A DNA stretch of 64,000 nt, taken from Parvimonas sp. (GTDB taxonomy: Bacteria; Bacillota; Clostridia; Tissierellales; Peptoniphilaceae). Position numbers and translations under genes: made by a program. The stretch is taken from contig JALEHY010000040.1 of the NCBI GenBank assembly GCA_022770425.1, positions 1 to 64,000 of the forward strand, in the 5' to 3' direction. How positions within the stretch are numbered: position 1 is the stretch's first letter; every line of letters starts with the position of its first letter. The notes under the pieces are model-generated. The model had not been told where the DNA came from. It made no database searches and was given only the letters and a program-made list of their open reading frames with translations. Of this stretch, positions 52,270-61,358 are shown piece after piece.

Positions 52270-53627
52270 TGAGTAGTGGCAATTTACTTAAACGATTGGA
52301 ACAAGCCAGATCAGTAAAAGCATCTAATCTAAGTTTAAAAAAGGCTGCTGATGAAGTTCAAACGGTGTACTATGACGAGTATGCAAGTTTTAAAAATAAA
52401 GTTCATAAAGAAATTCTTGATCAAATGAATTTTGGTAACATTGTAAATATTAAAGACAAAGAAGAAATTCATAATTTAATAAAAAATATTGTAGATGAAT
52501 TTGGAACAGATATTTCTCGACCGATAAAAAACAAATTGATATCTGAAATTCAAGATGAAACATTGGGATTGGGACCTTTAGAGACTTTATTAAAGGACGA
52601 AACAATAACAGAAATAATGGTTAATGGTCCTTACAAAGTGTATGTAGAAAGAAATGGTAAAATAGAATTGTCTTCAATACAGTTTAGGGATAATAATCAT
52701 GTTTTAAATATAATAGACAGAATAGTTTCTCCATTGGGAAGAAGATGTGATGAAAGTACTCCGATGGTTGATGCAAGATTGGCTGACGGCTCTCGTGTTA
52801 ATGCTATCATACCTCCTATATCATTGATTGGACCATCTATAACGATAAGAAAATTTTCTAAAAGACCGCTGGAAATTGCAGATTTGATAAAAAATAATTC
52901 TTTGTCCTATCAGATGTCATCATTTCTTGAGGCTTGTGTTAAAGGAAAAGCAAATATGATAGTTTTTGGAGGAACAGGAAGCGGAAAAACTACACTTTTA
53001 AATACTCTTTCAGGATTTATTCCTGAGAATGAGCGTATAGTTACTATTGAAGATGCTGCAGAGCTTCAGCTAAAGCAACCTCATACTATAACGCTTGAAA
53101 GCAGACCGGCGAATGTTGAAGGAGCGGGTTCTATTACGATTCGTGATTTGGTTAGAAATTCATTGCGTATGAGACCGGATAGAATTGTAGTTGGAGAAGT
53201 TCGTTCCGGTGAAGCGTTAGATATGCTTCAAGCTATGAATACAGGACATGATGGTTCTTTGACTACCGCACATGCCAATACTACAAGAGATTTACTTTCA
53301 AGGCTTGAAACTATGGTACTTATGGCAGGAATGGGATTGCCATCTCATGCTATACGTGAGCAGATTGCATCAGCATTTAATATTGTAGTACATCAATCGA
53401 GATTGAGAGACGGTAGTAGAAAAATTATGGCTATTTCTGAAATTTTAGGAATGGAATCGGATACCATAGTTTTACAAGACATTTTTGTATTCAAACAAGA
53501 TGGATTTGACAGTTCCGGTAATATTCGTGGTACTTTTGTTCCGACCGGAATAAGACCGAAAATACTACAAAGACTTAGTACTGAAGGAGTTATGATAAAC
53601 GATAGTTGGTTTAATGTAAATGCTTAG
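52269..53627 (+). CDS. tadA: TadA/CpaF secretion ATPase
   Basis: 452-residue hexameric ATPase driving pilus extension and retraction. N-terminal helical domain (about 1-110), then Walker A VFGGTGSGKTTLLNTL (about 234-249), Walker B-containing RMRPDRIVVGEVRSGEALDML and TGHDGSLTTAHANT (about 334-347). Length is normal. Start ATG right at the tadZ stop. Confidence 0.95.
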   Translation: MSSGNLLKRLEQARSVKASNLSLKKAADEVQTVYYDEYASFKNKVHKEILDQMNFGNIVNIKDKEEIHNLIKNIVDEFGTDISRPIKNKLISEIQDETLGLGPLETLLKDETITEIMVNGPYKVYVERNGKIELSSIQFRDNNHVLNIIDRIVSPLGRRCDESTPMVDARLADGSRVNAIIPPISLIGPSITIRKFSKRPLEIADLIKNNSLSYQMSSFLEACVKGKANMIVFGGTGSGKTTLLNTLSGFIPENERIVTIEDAAELQLKQPHTITLESRPANVEGAGSITIRDLVRNSLRMRPDRIVVGEVRSGEALDMLQAMNTGHDGSLTTAHANTTRDLLSRLETMVLMAGMGLPSHAIREQIASAFNIVVHQSRLRDGSRKIMAISEILGMESDTIVLQDIFVFKQDGFDSSGNIRGTFVPTGIRPKILQRLSTEGVMINDSWFNVNA

Positions 53628-53638
53628 GAGGGGAAGTT

Positions 53639-54583
53639 TTGTTATATAAATTTATTATAGTTATTTTAGTTGGAGTAAGTGTATATTATTCAATTATGCT
53701 CTTGCTAAGCGGTGATTTATTTTCTAATATGAAAGTTAATAGACGAATAAAACATTTGTCAAAAATGAGTGAATTAGACGGGACAAGTGTTAACGGTAAA
53801 AGAAAAAATCAAAATTCTTCAATTTTTTCTTTTATTGTTGTTTCTGATAATTTCAAAAAAAATCTTATGATATCCGGAATTAAGTTAAAAGCAGAAGAAT
53901 ATATAGTATTATGGGTTGTTGTGACATTGCTTCCAATGACATTATATTCTTTTTTTAGAGGATTCAGTTTTGTTTCGATAATTTTTGCGTTTCTTGGATT
54001 TATATCTGTACCGATTTGGGTCAAAATTAACAAAAGAAAAAGAATTAACAAATTTAATTTTCAGTTAAATGATGCACTACTTATAATAAGTAATTCTTTG
54101 AGAAGTGGTTTTACATTTAGACATGCTATTGCAAGAGTTGCTGAGGATTTGCCTGATCCTATTTCCGAAGAATTAAGAAGAGTTATAAGAGAAATTAATT
54201 ATGGAGCTAATATAGAAGATTCTTTGAAACAGTTGGCAGAGAAAATGCAAAGTAAAGAACTTTCAATGATAAATTCTGCTGTTGCAATTCAGCAAAGATC
54301 GGGTGGTAATTTAGCTGAAATAATTGATAAAGTTAGTGAAACTATATCAGACAGAATTCGAATGAAAGGTAAAATAAGCGCATTAACTGCACAGGGAAGA
54401 CTTGGGGGAATTGTAATTGCATTGATACCGGTTGTAATCGGATTAGCTATTTCAGTGATAAATCCCGAATATATCAGAATTTTTATTGATACACCTATAG
54501 GAATAGCTTTTTTGATATTTTCGATTATTTGGGAATTGATTGGATTCTTTGTCATAAGCAAGATAGTGGATGTTAAGTATTAG
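53639..54583 (+). CDS. tadB: TadB inner membrane platform protein
   Basis: 314-residue type II secretion F-type protein. Membrane segments lie at about 2-20, 80-125 and 255-310; the cytoplasmic T2SF domain (about 140-250) has LNDALLIISNSLRSGFTFRHAIARVAEDLPDP. TadB and TadC form the platform on which TadA works. Start TTG 53639 with AGGAGGGG 5 bases before it. Confidence 0.9.
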   Translation: MLYKFIIVILVGVSVYYSIMLLLSGDLFSNMKVNRRIKHLSKMSELDGTSVNGKRKNQNSSIFSFIVVSDNFKKNLMISGIKLKAEEYIVLWVVVTLLPMTLYSFFRGFSFVSIIFAFLGFISVPIWVKINKRKRINKFNFQLNDALLIISNSLRSGFTFRHAIARVAEDLPDPISEELRRVIREINYGANIEDSLKQLAEKMQSKELSMINSAVAIQQRSGGNLAEIIDKVSETISDRIRMKGKISALTAQGRLGGIVIALIPVVIGLAISVINPEYIRIFIDTPIGIAFLIFSIIWELIGFFVISKIVDVKY

Positions 54584-54592
54584 GTGATGATT

Positions 54593-55537
54593 ATGGTATA
54601 TATAATTGTTTTTTTGTCAGGAATTTTGATGTATTCAATGATTGTTTTGCTTTTTGGAGAGAAGGCAAGTAGAGTTGATGTTATAAATAAGAGAATAGAA
54701 AAGTCAAAAAAGAATGTTATTTTGAATGATTCTGATTTTTATGAAGATGTTCCTTTTGTAGAAAGAATTGTTAAACCTTTTGTAGATGTTTTGATTAGGA
54801 TGATTTCTGATGTTCTTCCTCAAAATAGTGAAAGTGAAAATAATGAGGCTTCACAACTTATTTTACTTCAAGCAGGTATTCGAATGAAAGTAAGAGACTA
54901 TTCAATTTTGAAATTTTTGATTGTAGTAGCATTTTCACTTTTTGGAGGATTTTATCTTAGACTTGTCAGCAAGCATAGTGTGATAGGTGTTGTTTTTGGT
55001 GTAATTTTAGGTGGAATAGTCGGTTATCTTGTTATGTCATACATACTCAAAAGACGAGTAAGAGTAAGAAAAGAAAATATGGAAAGACAATTTCCGGAGT
55101 TTTTAGACTTACTTTGTGTTTGTATTGAATCTGGTTTGGGATTTGATCAGGCAATACAATATGTAGTGAGTGAATACAAGTGTGAATTATCAGACGAATT
55201 TAAAATTGTGATTAGAGATATTTCATTAGGAAGTACAAGAAAACAGGCACTTATGAAATTACAACAAAGGTGTTTGGTTGAGCAAATTAAAACATTTAAT
55301 GCTGCAATTATACAAGCTGATGAAATGGGAATATCCTTGAAAAAAATACTTTCAGCACAGTCTTATAATGCAAGACAGGTAAGAAGACAAAAGGTTGAAG
55401 AAGAAGTTCAAAGACTTCCTATAAAAATACTTTTTCCTATGTTATTTTTTATTTTTCCCGTAATATTTATTATATTACTTCTTCCTGCAGCTATTTCAAT
55501 ATTTAGAACTTTATCAGGAACGGGGTTATTTCAGTGA
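54593..55537 (+). CDS. tadC: TadC inner membrane platform protein
   Basis: About 314 residues, the second T2SF-type platform protein: N-terminal helix, paired helices (about 105-150), cytoplasmic domain with FPEFLDLLCVCIESGLGFDQAI, and C-terminal helices ending PAAISIFRTLSGTG. Start candidates are GTG 54584, ATG 54587 and ATG 54593; AGGTGA at 54582 favours the last. The end overlaps the DUF192 gene by four bases. Confidence 0.9.
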   Translation: MVYIIVFLSGILMYSMIVLLFGEKASRVDVINKRIEKSKKNVILNDSDFYEDVPFVERIVKPFVDVLIRMISDVLPQNSESENNEASQLILLQAGIRMKVRDYSILKFLIVVAFSLFGGFYLRLVSKHSVIGVVFGVILGGIVGYLVMSYILKRRVRVRKENMERQFPEFLDLLCVCIESGLGFDQAIQYVVSEYKCELSDEFKIVIRDISLGSTRKQALMKLQQRCLVEQIKTFNAAIIQADEMGISLKKILSAQSYNARQVRRQKVEEEVQRLPIKILFPMLFFIFPVIFIILLLPAAISIFRTLSGTGLFQ

Positions 55538-55905
55538 TAGTAGATATATTTAGAAATGGTGAAATTGTATTAAAGGGTCCTTTATACCTGGCAAATTCAT
55601 TTTGGGGGAGGTTTAAAGGACTTATGTTAAAGAAATGTATAGGGGAAGAGGAGGGGATTTTTTTTAAAAATGTTAATAGAATCCACACATGTTTTATGTT
55701 ATTTCCTATAGACGTTGTATATTTCAGTAAAGATTATAGGGTTTTATACATAGAAACGGTTTACCCTTGGAAGATAAGTTCTAATGTTAAAGGTGCTAAG
55801 CATATTCTTGAAGTAAACATTGGAAAAGGAAAAAAGTTTAATTTAGATGAATATGTAGAAATTGTGAGTAGAGGAAAGGAGTTTGATAATGGTGTCCAGC
55901 GATAA
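55534..55905 (+). CDS. DUF192 family protein inside the Tad operon
   Basis: 123-residue protein of the DUF192 family: FWGRFKGLMLKKCIGEEEGIFF, HTCFMLFPIDVVYFSKDYRVLYIETVYPWKIS and GAKHILEVNIGKG are the standard blocks. DUF192 proteins are small beta-barrels of unknown biochemical role, often secreted or lipid-anchored; this one has no signal peptide. Start GTG overlaps the tadC stop by four bases and its end overlaps the next gene by 17 bases, so it is translated with the Tad machinery. That coupling suggests a role in pilus assembly or pilin handling. Confidence 0.85.
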   Translation: MIVDIFRNGEIVLKGPLYLANSFWGRFKGLMLKKCIGEEEGIFFKNVNRIHTCFMLFPIDVVYFSKDYRVLYIETVYPWKISSNVKGAKHILEVNIGKGKKFNLDEYVEIVSRGKEFDNGVQR

Positions 55906-56890
55906 GAATGATGTATCTGAACAAGTAGATTCATCTGAAAAGAAAGATACTTTAAGTAAGATTAGGAGCAAAAGTATAGAAGATTTTTTGGAAAATAAAT
56001 TGACTACTGTTTATTTTCAGAAAGGTTATTCAAAAAGTAGTGTTAAAGAATATGTTAATCATTTATTAAAAGAGATTTATTATCAAAAAGAAAACTTCAA
56101 AGATAGAATTAAAGAAGTTTTGGATGAGAAGGAAAGACTGTTAAACGAGAAAAATTTACTTGTTAATCAATTGACGGAAACTTCGGAATCCTTAGGTAAA
56201 TATGAAAAGGAAGGTAGTAAAATTTCAGATTTTCAAGAAATAATTGAATCATTAAATGAAGAGTTAAATGCTATAAAAAACGAAAATGAAAAACTCAAGT
56301 TATGTGATAATGATGAAAGAAATGTTAAAATTGATGAATTGTCTGAAAAGCTTGCTTTTTATGAAAATGAAAATAAAACTTTGATAGATAAACTTAATGA
56401 AATTAATGAGAAGTTTTCTGATATACAAGATGAAAATACTTTTAACGGAGATCTTGTACTCAAGAATGTTGAGTTACAAAAAGTGTTGGAAAATTTAAAA
56501 TCTCAACATGTTGAATATGATAAAGTTAAAGCACATAATCAGGAACTTGCTGAAGAGGTTTTGGCTTTAAATAAAATGAATGGTGAACTTTCTGTTATTG
56601 AAAAAGAACAAGAGTTAAAAATAATTAACTTGGAAACTCAATTAAGTGAACAAAAAGTAAAATACTATGATGATCTCAAAAAAATATCTGAAGAGTTTGA
56701 ATTGGAAAGAGCTCATTATGAAAAGTTAGTTCAAGATTACAAGGCAGAGGCAGAAGCTGAAGTTGAAAAAAGAGTTATATTGACAAAAGAAAGAGATAGA
56801 TTAAAGCATAGAGTTGATGAATACTTAAAATGTTTTGATGAATTATGTAACAATATTAATAGTGTTGATTCTTTGAATATAAATTCATAG
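55889..56890 (+). CDS. DivIVA-like coiled-coil protein, last gene of the Tad operon
   Basis: 333 residues. After a charged N-terminus, FQKGYSKSSVKEYVNHLLKEI (about 44-64) resembles the lipid-binding DivIVA head, and nearly all the rest (about 70-325) is an acidic coiled coil. No membrane segment. DivIVA proteins sense curved membrane at poles and septa, so it could anchor the TadZ-TadA machine there. AAAGGAG lies 6 bases before ATG 55889; an ATG two codons earlier is too close. Role inferred from fold and position. Confidence 0.75.
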   Translation: MVSSDKNDVSEQVDSSEKKDTLSKIRSKSIEDFLENKLTTVYFQKGYSKSSVKEYVNHLLKEIYYQKENFKDRIKEVLDEKERLLNEKNLLVNQLTETSESLGKYEKEGSKISDFQEIIESLNEELNAIKNENEKLKLCDNDERNVKIDELSEKLAFYENENKTLIDKLNEINEKFSDIQDENTFNGDLVLKNVELQKVLENLKSQHVEYDKVKAHNQELAEEVLALNKMNGELSVIEKEQELKIINLETQLSEQKVKYYDDLKKISEEFELERAHYEKLVQDYKAEAEAEVEKRVILTKERDRLKHRVDEYLKCFDELCNNINSVDSLNINS

Positions 56891-56980
56891 ATGTTTTTAG
56901 TATATCTGTTTTAAAATTACAAATGTTACTGTATTTTTGTTGTATCTGATTATATATCAGTAATGTTGAAGGAGAAAATT

Positions 56981-59185
56981 ATGAAAAAATTTAAAAAGAT
57001 ATTTGCTGCAATATTGTCTGTATATTTTGTATTTCAAACTTGTATATCAGTTTTTGCACAAAATAATACACATGATGATGTAATTACAAAAATGTATATA
57101 AAAAATGAAAATGGAGGAGAAATTGGAAAATTAGATAAGTGGCAACAATTTAGGGTTTATGCTGAATTTAATTTACCAAATGGAAAGGTTCATGAAAATG
57201 ATACAACAACTATAAATGTTCCAAATGAGTTAGCAATTGGAGCTCAATCCCCTTCGTTTGAAATTAAAGATAGTAAAGGTCAAGTTGTTGCAAATGCGTT
57301 ATATGATTCTGAAAAGAATACCGTTAAACTTACTTATACTAAATATGTTGAAAATCATTCAAATATATCCGGAAATTTGTTTTTTTATGTTAGAGTTAAC
57401 CATAAAAAAGTCAAGGACGAAAAGGATATTGAATTGAAATTTACAGTTGAAAATAAAGTTTTTACTGTCGGAACAATTCATTTTAATGGAATTGGAAAAC
57501 CGACACCTTATGTATTGAGAAAAACCGGTTGGCAAATAATTGAAAAAGTCGGACGTATCGGTTATGGTATAAACATTAATGAAACAAATCAAGAAATTAA
57601 AAACGGAGAATTTATCGATACTCTTTTATCACCTAATTTTTACTATTTGAAAGATACTTTGGTAATTTGGAAAGGAGAATGGGGAATTGATGAAAATGGA
57701 GGAATTGACTTAGTTCCACAGACAAAAAAGGATATTACAAACTCTCTGAATGTGATTTGGAATGAAAGTGGTACAGGATTTACATTAAAATTTGGAACTT
57801 TGAATAAGGGTGAAGGCATTAAAATAATGTATGATGTAAAGGCAAATTATTCACCTGCTGATGGAGAAATTTTTAAAAATAAGGCAATATTAAAAAGTAA
57901 CGATATTGTAATCAGAGAGCAACAGTTAGAAAATAAGTATCAAATAGCAGGCGGTTCTGCTGAAGGATATGTATTTAAAATAAAAATTAAAAAAGTGGCT
58001 GATGATGGAGTAACTCCGCTTAAAGGAGCTAAATTTGATGTAATTCGTAATGCAAATAATCAAAAAGTCGGAGCAATAGAAACAAATTCTGAAGGATATG
58101 GAGAGATTGGTGGATTACTAAAAGATACATACAGTTTGTATGAAACTGATGCACCAATCGGATATAGTAAATTGAAAGATCCGGTTGTTGTAAATGTAAA
58201 TGAATTTGGTAATGATAAAATTGTTCTAAAAAATATTGTAAATAAGAGAGAATTGACCTCTGTTTATGTAGAAAAGAAATGGGTAGGACCTGAGAAAGAA
58301 AAAATAGAAGTATCTGTCTATAACGAAAAAGATGAAAATAACATCTTAGAGAAAAAAGAAATAACAAAGGCAGATAATTGGACTTACACATTTAAGAATT
58401 TACCGAAGTATAATGCAGACGGAAGTGAAGCGAAGTATAAGGTAAAAGAAAAAGAAATAGCGAATTATGAAAGTGCAATAATAGTAGGACCTACAGGAGC
58501 ATATATAATTACAAATACTAATGTGGAAAAAACAGAAGTAAAAGTAGAAAAGAAATGGGTAGGGCCTGAGAAAGAAAAAATAGAAGTATCTGTCTATAAC
58601 GAAAAAGATGAAAATAACATCTTAGAGAAAAAAGAAATAACAAAGGCAGATAATTGGACTTACACATTTAAGAATTTACCAAAGTACAATGCAGACGGAA
58701 GTGAAGCGAAGTATAAGGTAAAAGAAGAAAAAGTGGAAAGCTATAAGACAGAAATAAAAGAGTCAGAAAAAAATAGCTTTGAAATTACAAATACTAATGT
58801 AGAAGAAATTAAAATACCTGTTGAAAAGAAGTGGGTAGGAGAAAAATTAGAAGAAATAGTTGTGATATTGAGTGCAGACAATAAAGAAATAAAAGAGATA
58901 AAATTAAATGATGCTAATCAATGGAAAAATGAATTTAGTAATCTACCAAAATATAATAAAGAAACAGGAAAACTTATACAATATATAATAAAAGAAAAAG
59001 AAATAGAGGGATATATTACAGAAATACAAGGGAGTGTTGAAAGAGGATTTGTTATAACTAATAAACAAGTATTGAAAGAAAAGTTGCCGAAAACTGCAAT
59101 AAATATTTCAGAAAATGTTTATTTGACAATATTTGGCTTGTTTAGTTTGATGTTTGTAGTTTTAAAAAGAAAAAGTGAAAAATAA
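56981..59185 (+). CDS. Cna-B repeat adhesin or pilin with LPxTA sortase signal
   Basis: 734 residues. Signal peptide MKKFKKIFAAILSVYFVFQT ending FAQ (about 29); N-terminal adhesin-like region (about 30-325) with the pattern of SDR/collagen-binding domains; SpaA/prealbumin-like domain (about 330-415, GVTPLKGAKFDVIRNANNQK..YETDAPIGYSKL); then three Cna-B domains beginning VEKKWVG at about 430, 522 and 615, each ending ITNTN or ITNKQ; LPKTA near 702, hydrophobic helix and KRKSEK tail. The first two Cna-B domains are almost identical. ATG 56981 has GAAGGAG upstream. Lysine and Asn/Glu positions suggest isopeptide bonds, not confirmed. Confidence 0.92.
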   Translation: MKKFKKIFAAILSVYFVFQTCISVFAQNNTHDDVITKMYIKNENGGEIGKLDKWQQFRVYAEFNLPNGKVHENDTTTINVPNELAIGAQSPSFEIKDSKGQVVANALYDSEKNTVKLTYTKYVENHSNISGNLFFYVRVNHKKVKDEKDIELKFTVENKVFTVGTIHFNGIGKPTPYVLRKTGWQIIEKVGRIGYGININETNQEIKNGEFIDTLLSPNFYYLKDTLVIWKGEWGIDENGGIDLVPQTKKDITNSLNVIWNESGTGFTLKFGTLNKGEGIKIMYDVKANYSPADGEIFKNKAILKSNDIVIREQQLENKYQIAGGSAEGYVFKIKIKKVADDGVTPLKGAKFDVIRNANNQKVGAIETNSEGYGEIGGLLKDTYSLYETDAPIGYSKLKDPVVVNVNEFGNDKIVLKNIVNKRELTSVYVEKKWVGPEKEKIEVSVYNEKDENNILEKKEITKADNWTYTFKNLPKYNADGSEAKYKVKEKEIANYESAIIVGPTGAYIITNTNVEKTEVKVEKKWVGPEKEKIEVSVYNEKDENNILEKKEITKADNWTYTFKNLPKYNADGSEAKYKVKEEKVESYKTEIKESEKNSFEITNTNVEEIKIPVEKKWVGEKLEEIVVILSADNKEIKEIKLNDANQWKNEFSNLPKYNKETGKLIQYIIKEKEIEGYITEIQGSVERGFVITNKQVLKEKLPKTAINISENVYLTIFGLFSLMFVVLKRKSEK
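58268..58726 (+). repeat. Duplicated Cna-B domain, 276-bp period
   Basis: The first about 180 bases of the Cna-B units starting at 58268 and 58544 are nearly identical (a few silent differences), while the remaining third of each unit differs. The third unit at about 58822 is divergent. This indicates a recent duplication or gene conversion of part of the domain. Confidence 0.85.
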
Positions 59186-59231
59186 TTGGAGTTAATCCCA
59201 AATTAAGGATAATAAACTTCAGTAATTAAAG

Positions 59232-59270
59232 TTAGGGGGGGAACTGTTAGTAGTTTCTCCTCTTTTTATG
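59232..59270 (+). terminator. Probable terminator of the adhesin gene
   Basis: A G-rich strand (GGGGGAACT) can pair imperfectly with AGTTTCTCC, followed by a T-run. Bases 59271-59490 hold only AT-rich sequence up to the recombinase ribosome binding site. Confidence 0.5.
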
Positions 59271-59490
59271 TGGATATGAGAATTGATATTAAGCATGACT
59301 TATTATTTAATTACTGTCCTTTTCATATTAAGACTCTTTAATTTATGATATACTAATTATTATAAAAAATCTGTTAATTAATACAAGATAAAAATAAAAT
59401 TTAATATGAAGTCATTTTTTATATTATTTTTATAATATTAGAATAGAGAATTGATAAATAAATTTTTGAATTTTTTTACGGAGGAGAAAT

Positions 59491-60090
59491 ATGAAATACG
59501 GATATGCAAGAGTATCTTCAAAAGAGCAAAATGTCGATAGGCAGATAACTGCTATTTTAAAAGAAGGAGTAGAGTTGAATAACGTATATATTGATAAAGC
59601 AAGTGGTAAAACCTTCAATAGAAAAAAGTATAAAAAATTATTGAAAAAATTAAAAGACGGAGATGAATTGTATATAAAGTCAATTGACAGACTTGGTAGG
59701 AATTATGATGAAATTATAAAAGAGTGGAACTATATTACAAAAACACGAAATATTGATATCGTAGTCTTGGATTTTCCTCTATTGGATACAAGAAAACAAA
59801 TAAATAATATAACCGGAAAATTTTTGGCAGATATAGTTTTACAAATATTATCTTATGTTGCTCAAATTGAAAGAGAAAATACATTGCAAAGACAAAAAGA
59901 AGGAATAGATGAAGCAATGAAGAAAGGCATTAAATTTGGTAGACCTAAAAAAGAAATTCCTGAAGTGTTTAAAGAAATTGTCAAGGAATGGAAAAATAAA
60001 AATATAGGTTCAAGAGAGTGTGCAAAGATTTTGAATGTAAGTCATACAACTTTTTATAGATGGATTAAAATGCATAATATTAATGAATAA
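59491..60090 (+). CDS. Serine recombinase (resolvase/invertase family)
   Basis: 199-residue small serine recombinase. YGYARVSSKEQNVDRQ (about 3-18) carries the nucleophilic Ser, IKSIDRLGRNYDEI (about 62-75) the catalytic Arg region, IERENTLQRQKEGI begins the long E-helix and the C-terminal helix-turn-helix reads SRECAKILNVSHTTFYRWIK (about 173-192). GGAGGAG precedes the ATG. No transposase, partner resolution site or other mobile genes are evident, so it is either a solitary DNA invertase near surface-protein genes or the remnant of a mobile element. Confidence 0.92.
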   Translation: MKYGYARVSSKEQNVDRQITAILKEGVELNNVYIDKASGKTFNRKKYKKLLKKLKDGDELYIKSIDRLGRNYDEIIKEWNYITKTRNIDIVVLDFPLLDTRKQINNITGKFLADIVLQILSYVAQIERENTLQRQKEGIDEAMKKGIKFGRPKKEIPEVFKEIVKEWKNKNIGSRECAKILNVSHTTFYRWIKMHNINE

Positions 60091-60353
60091 AAAAATTATT
60101 ATTTAATAAAATTTATGCAATTATTCTAACAAATTCTCTTATAAATTAATTACGATAATAGTTGATAATTTAAAAAAATTTTAAAAATTAAAGATATAAA
60201 ATAAATCCGCCTTGTACAAAACATATTAAAGTGATAATTTAATAATTAAAAAAATAATAATGAGAATATACTGATGTAGATAAATAATTGTGATTGAATT
60301 TATAATGAATTTGTAGAATAATTTAATTCCATATGAGTCTGTAAATAATTTTG

Positions 60354-60401
60354 TGTATCAACCTAAATCCTGAGAAATGGTAAGTGGTTGATACATTTTT
60401 T
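60354..60401 (+). terminator. Hairpin with T-run, orphan
   Basis: TGTATCAACC / GGTTGATACA with a loop of about 22 bases, followed by six T, about 260 bases after the recombinase. It ends either a read-through transcript or an unannotated short RNA; bases 60091-60353 contain no convincing frame. Confidence 0.6.
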
Positions 60402-60644
60402 ATGTATCAATAGATATTTATTTATAGAAAAATGAAGATTGTGTTATTTTTATACGAATTTAATTAACTGTCAACTTTTTTAAAAATTTTCATATAAATT
60501 AAATGTATTTTCAATTTTCTAAGGTGTCAATCATTCATCAAAAAAATATTGATAACTGAGATATTACACAGTTTTTTTCATTTTATTTTATCATGTTATA
60601 TTTTTAAAGACAAAATTGTAATAATAAATTGTCCACGAGAAAAA

Positions 60645-60790
60645 ATCTCTAACAGCTTTGATATTTCTCTGTTAATCGTCTTAAATTTATTGTTAGATGT
60701 TTATATTTTGCGTTACAATTATTATACATTTCGTTGAGTTTACTTTCTTTAGTTTTTAGTTCAACTGTTATTTTGACTCTTCGAGATATT
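60645..60790 (-). pseudogene. Coding relic, paralogous to the relic at 34.3 kb
   Basis: A minus-strand frame of about 45 codons reads TVELKTKESKLNEMYNN then YKHLTINLRRLTEKYQSC and a stop, without start codon or ribosome binding site. DNA similarity to 34275-34345 is clear. The charged, helical composition fits the end of a coiled coil. The parent gene is not in the window. Confidence 0.5.
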
Positions 60791-60901
60791 TTTTATATGT
60801 AGATGTTATCATCATGAGGACTATATAAAAATTATTAATTGATTTGTAGGATATATTACAAATTTTTAAATACAATTTGAAAATTTACATCAATCGAATT
60901 T

Positions 60902-61132
60902 TTATTTTGACTTTAGTGTATATAATAAAAGTCTTATATAATATAATGTATATAGTGTCAAACAAATCAATATTACAAAAATAAACAATTCAATTAAGAA
61001 ATCTTTTCTGATATATGAAGTTTTTTCAATTGAATATAATAAAATCTGAGAAATTTTACATATTATTTCTAATGACAATGCTTTGTTTACAATAAAGTTT
61101 TTGAGTGAAAAATATTTTTTTAATTTTTTCAT
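60902..61132 (-). CDS. Small membrane protein, 76 residues, unknown
   Basis: The ATG is preceded on the minus strand by GAGGAGG with good spacing, which makes translation likely despite the AT-rich, gene-poor setting. A basic N-terminus (MKKLKKYFSLKNFIVNKA) is followed by a mixed segment and one strong hydrophobic helix (about 46-66), then a short basic tail. No family recognised. It stands alone between the relic at 60.7 kb and the tmRNA. Confidence 0.55.
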   Translation of the reverse strand: MKKLKKYFSLKNFIVNKALSLEIICKISQILLYSIEKTSYIRKDFLIELFIFVILICLTLYTLYYIRLLLYTLKSK

Positions 61133-61313
61133 AACTCCTCCTCGTTATATATAAAAAATTATCCAGTTGTTAAAACTGGAGTTGATATAATTATATCATT
61201 GGTTTATGAAAAAGTCAATATAGGTAAAAATTTTTTATTTAATATAAAAAAATTAAAACTATTGTGTTATAGTATGTAGAATTTTTGAAATTAAAAAATA
61301 TGTATTATTTTTG

Positions 61314-61342
61314 TTGACAATTATGTAAAATATGGGTATAAT
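61314..61342 (+). promoter_or_regulatory. tmRNA promoter
   Basis: Consensus TTGACA (61314-61319), 17 bases, consensus TATAAT (61337-61342), ending 17 bases before the mature 5' end. Confidence 0.9.
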
Positions 61343-61358
61343 ACATAATGTAAAATAT

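Noticed and set aside
58029..58391. 120-residue minus-strand frame rich in Leu, Tyr and Phe
   Set aside because: Antisense shadow of the Cna-B adhesin; no translation signals.
60549..60737. 62-residue plus-strand frame
   Set aside because: No ribosome binding site, poor composition, and it runs antisense to the relic at 60645-60790.
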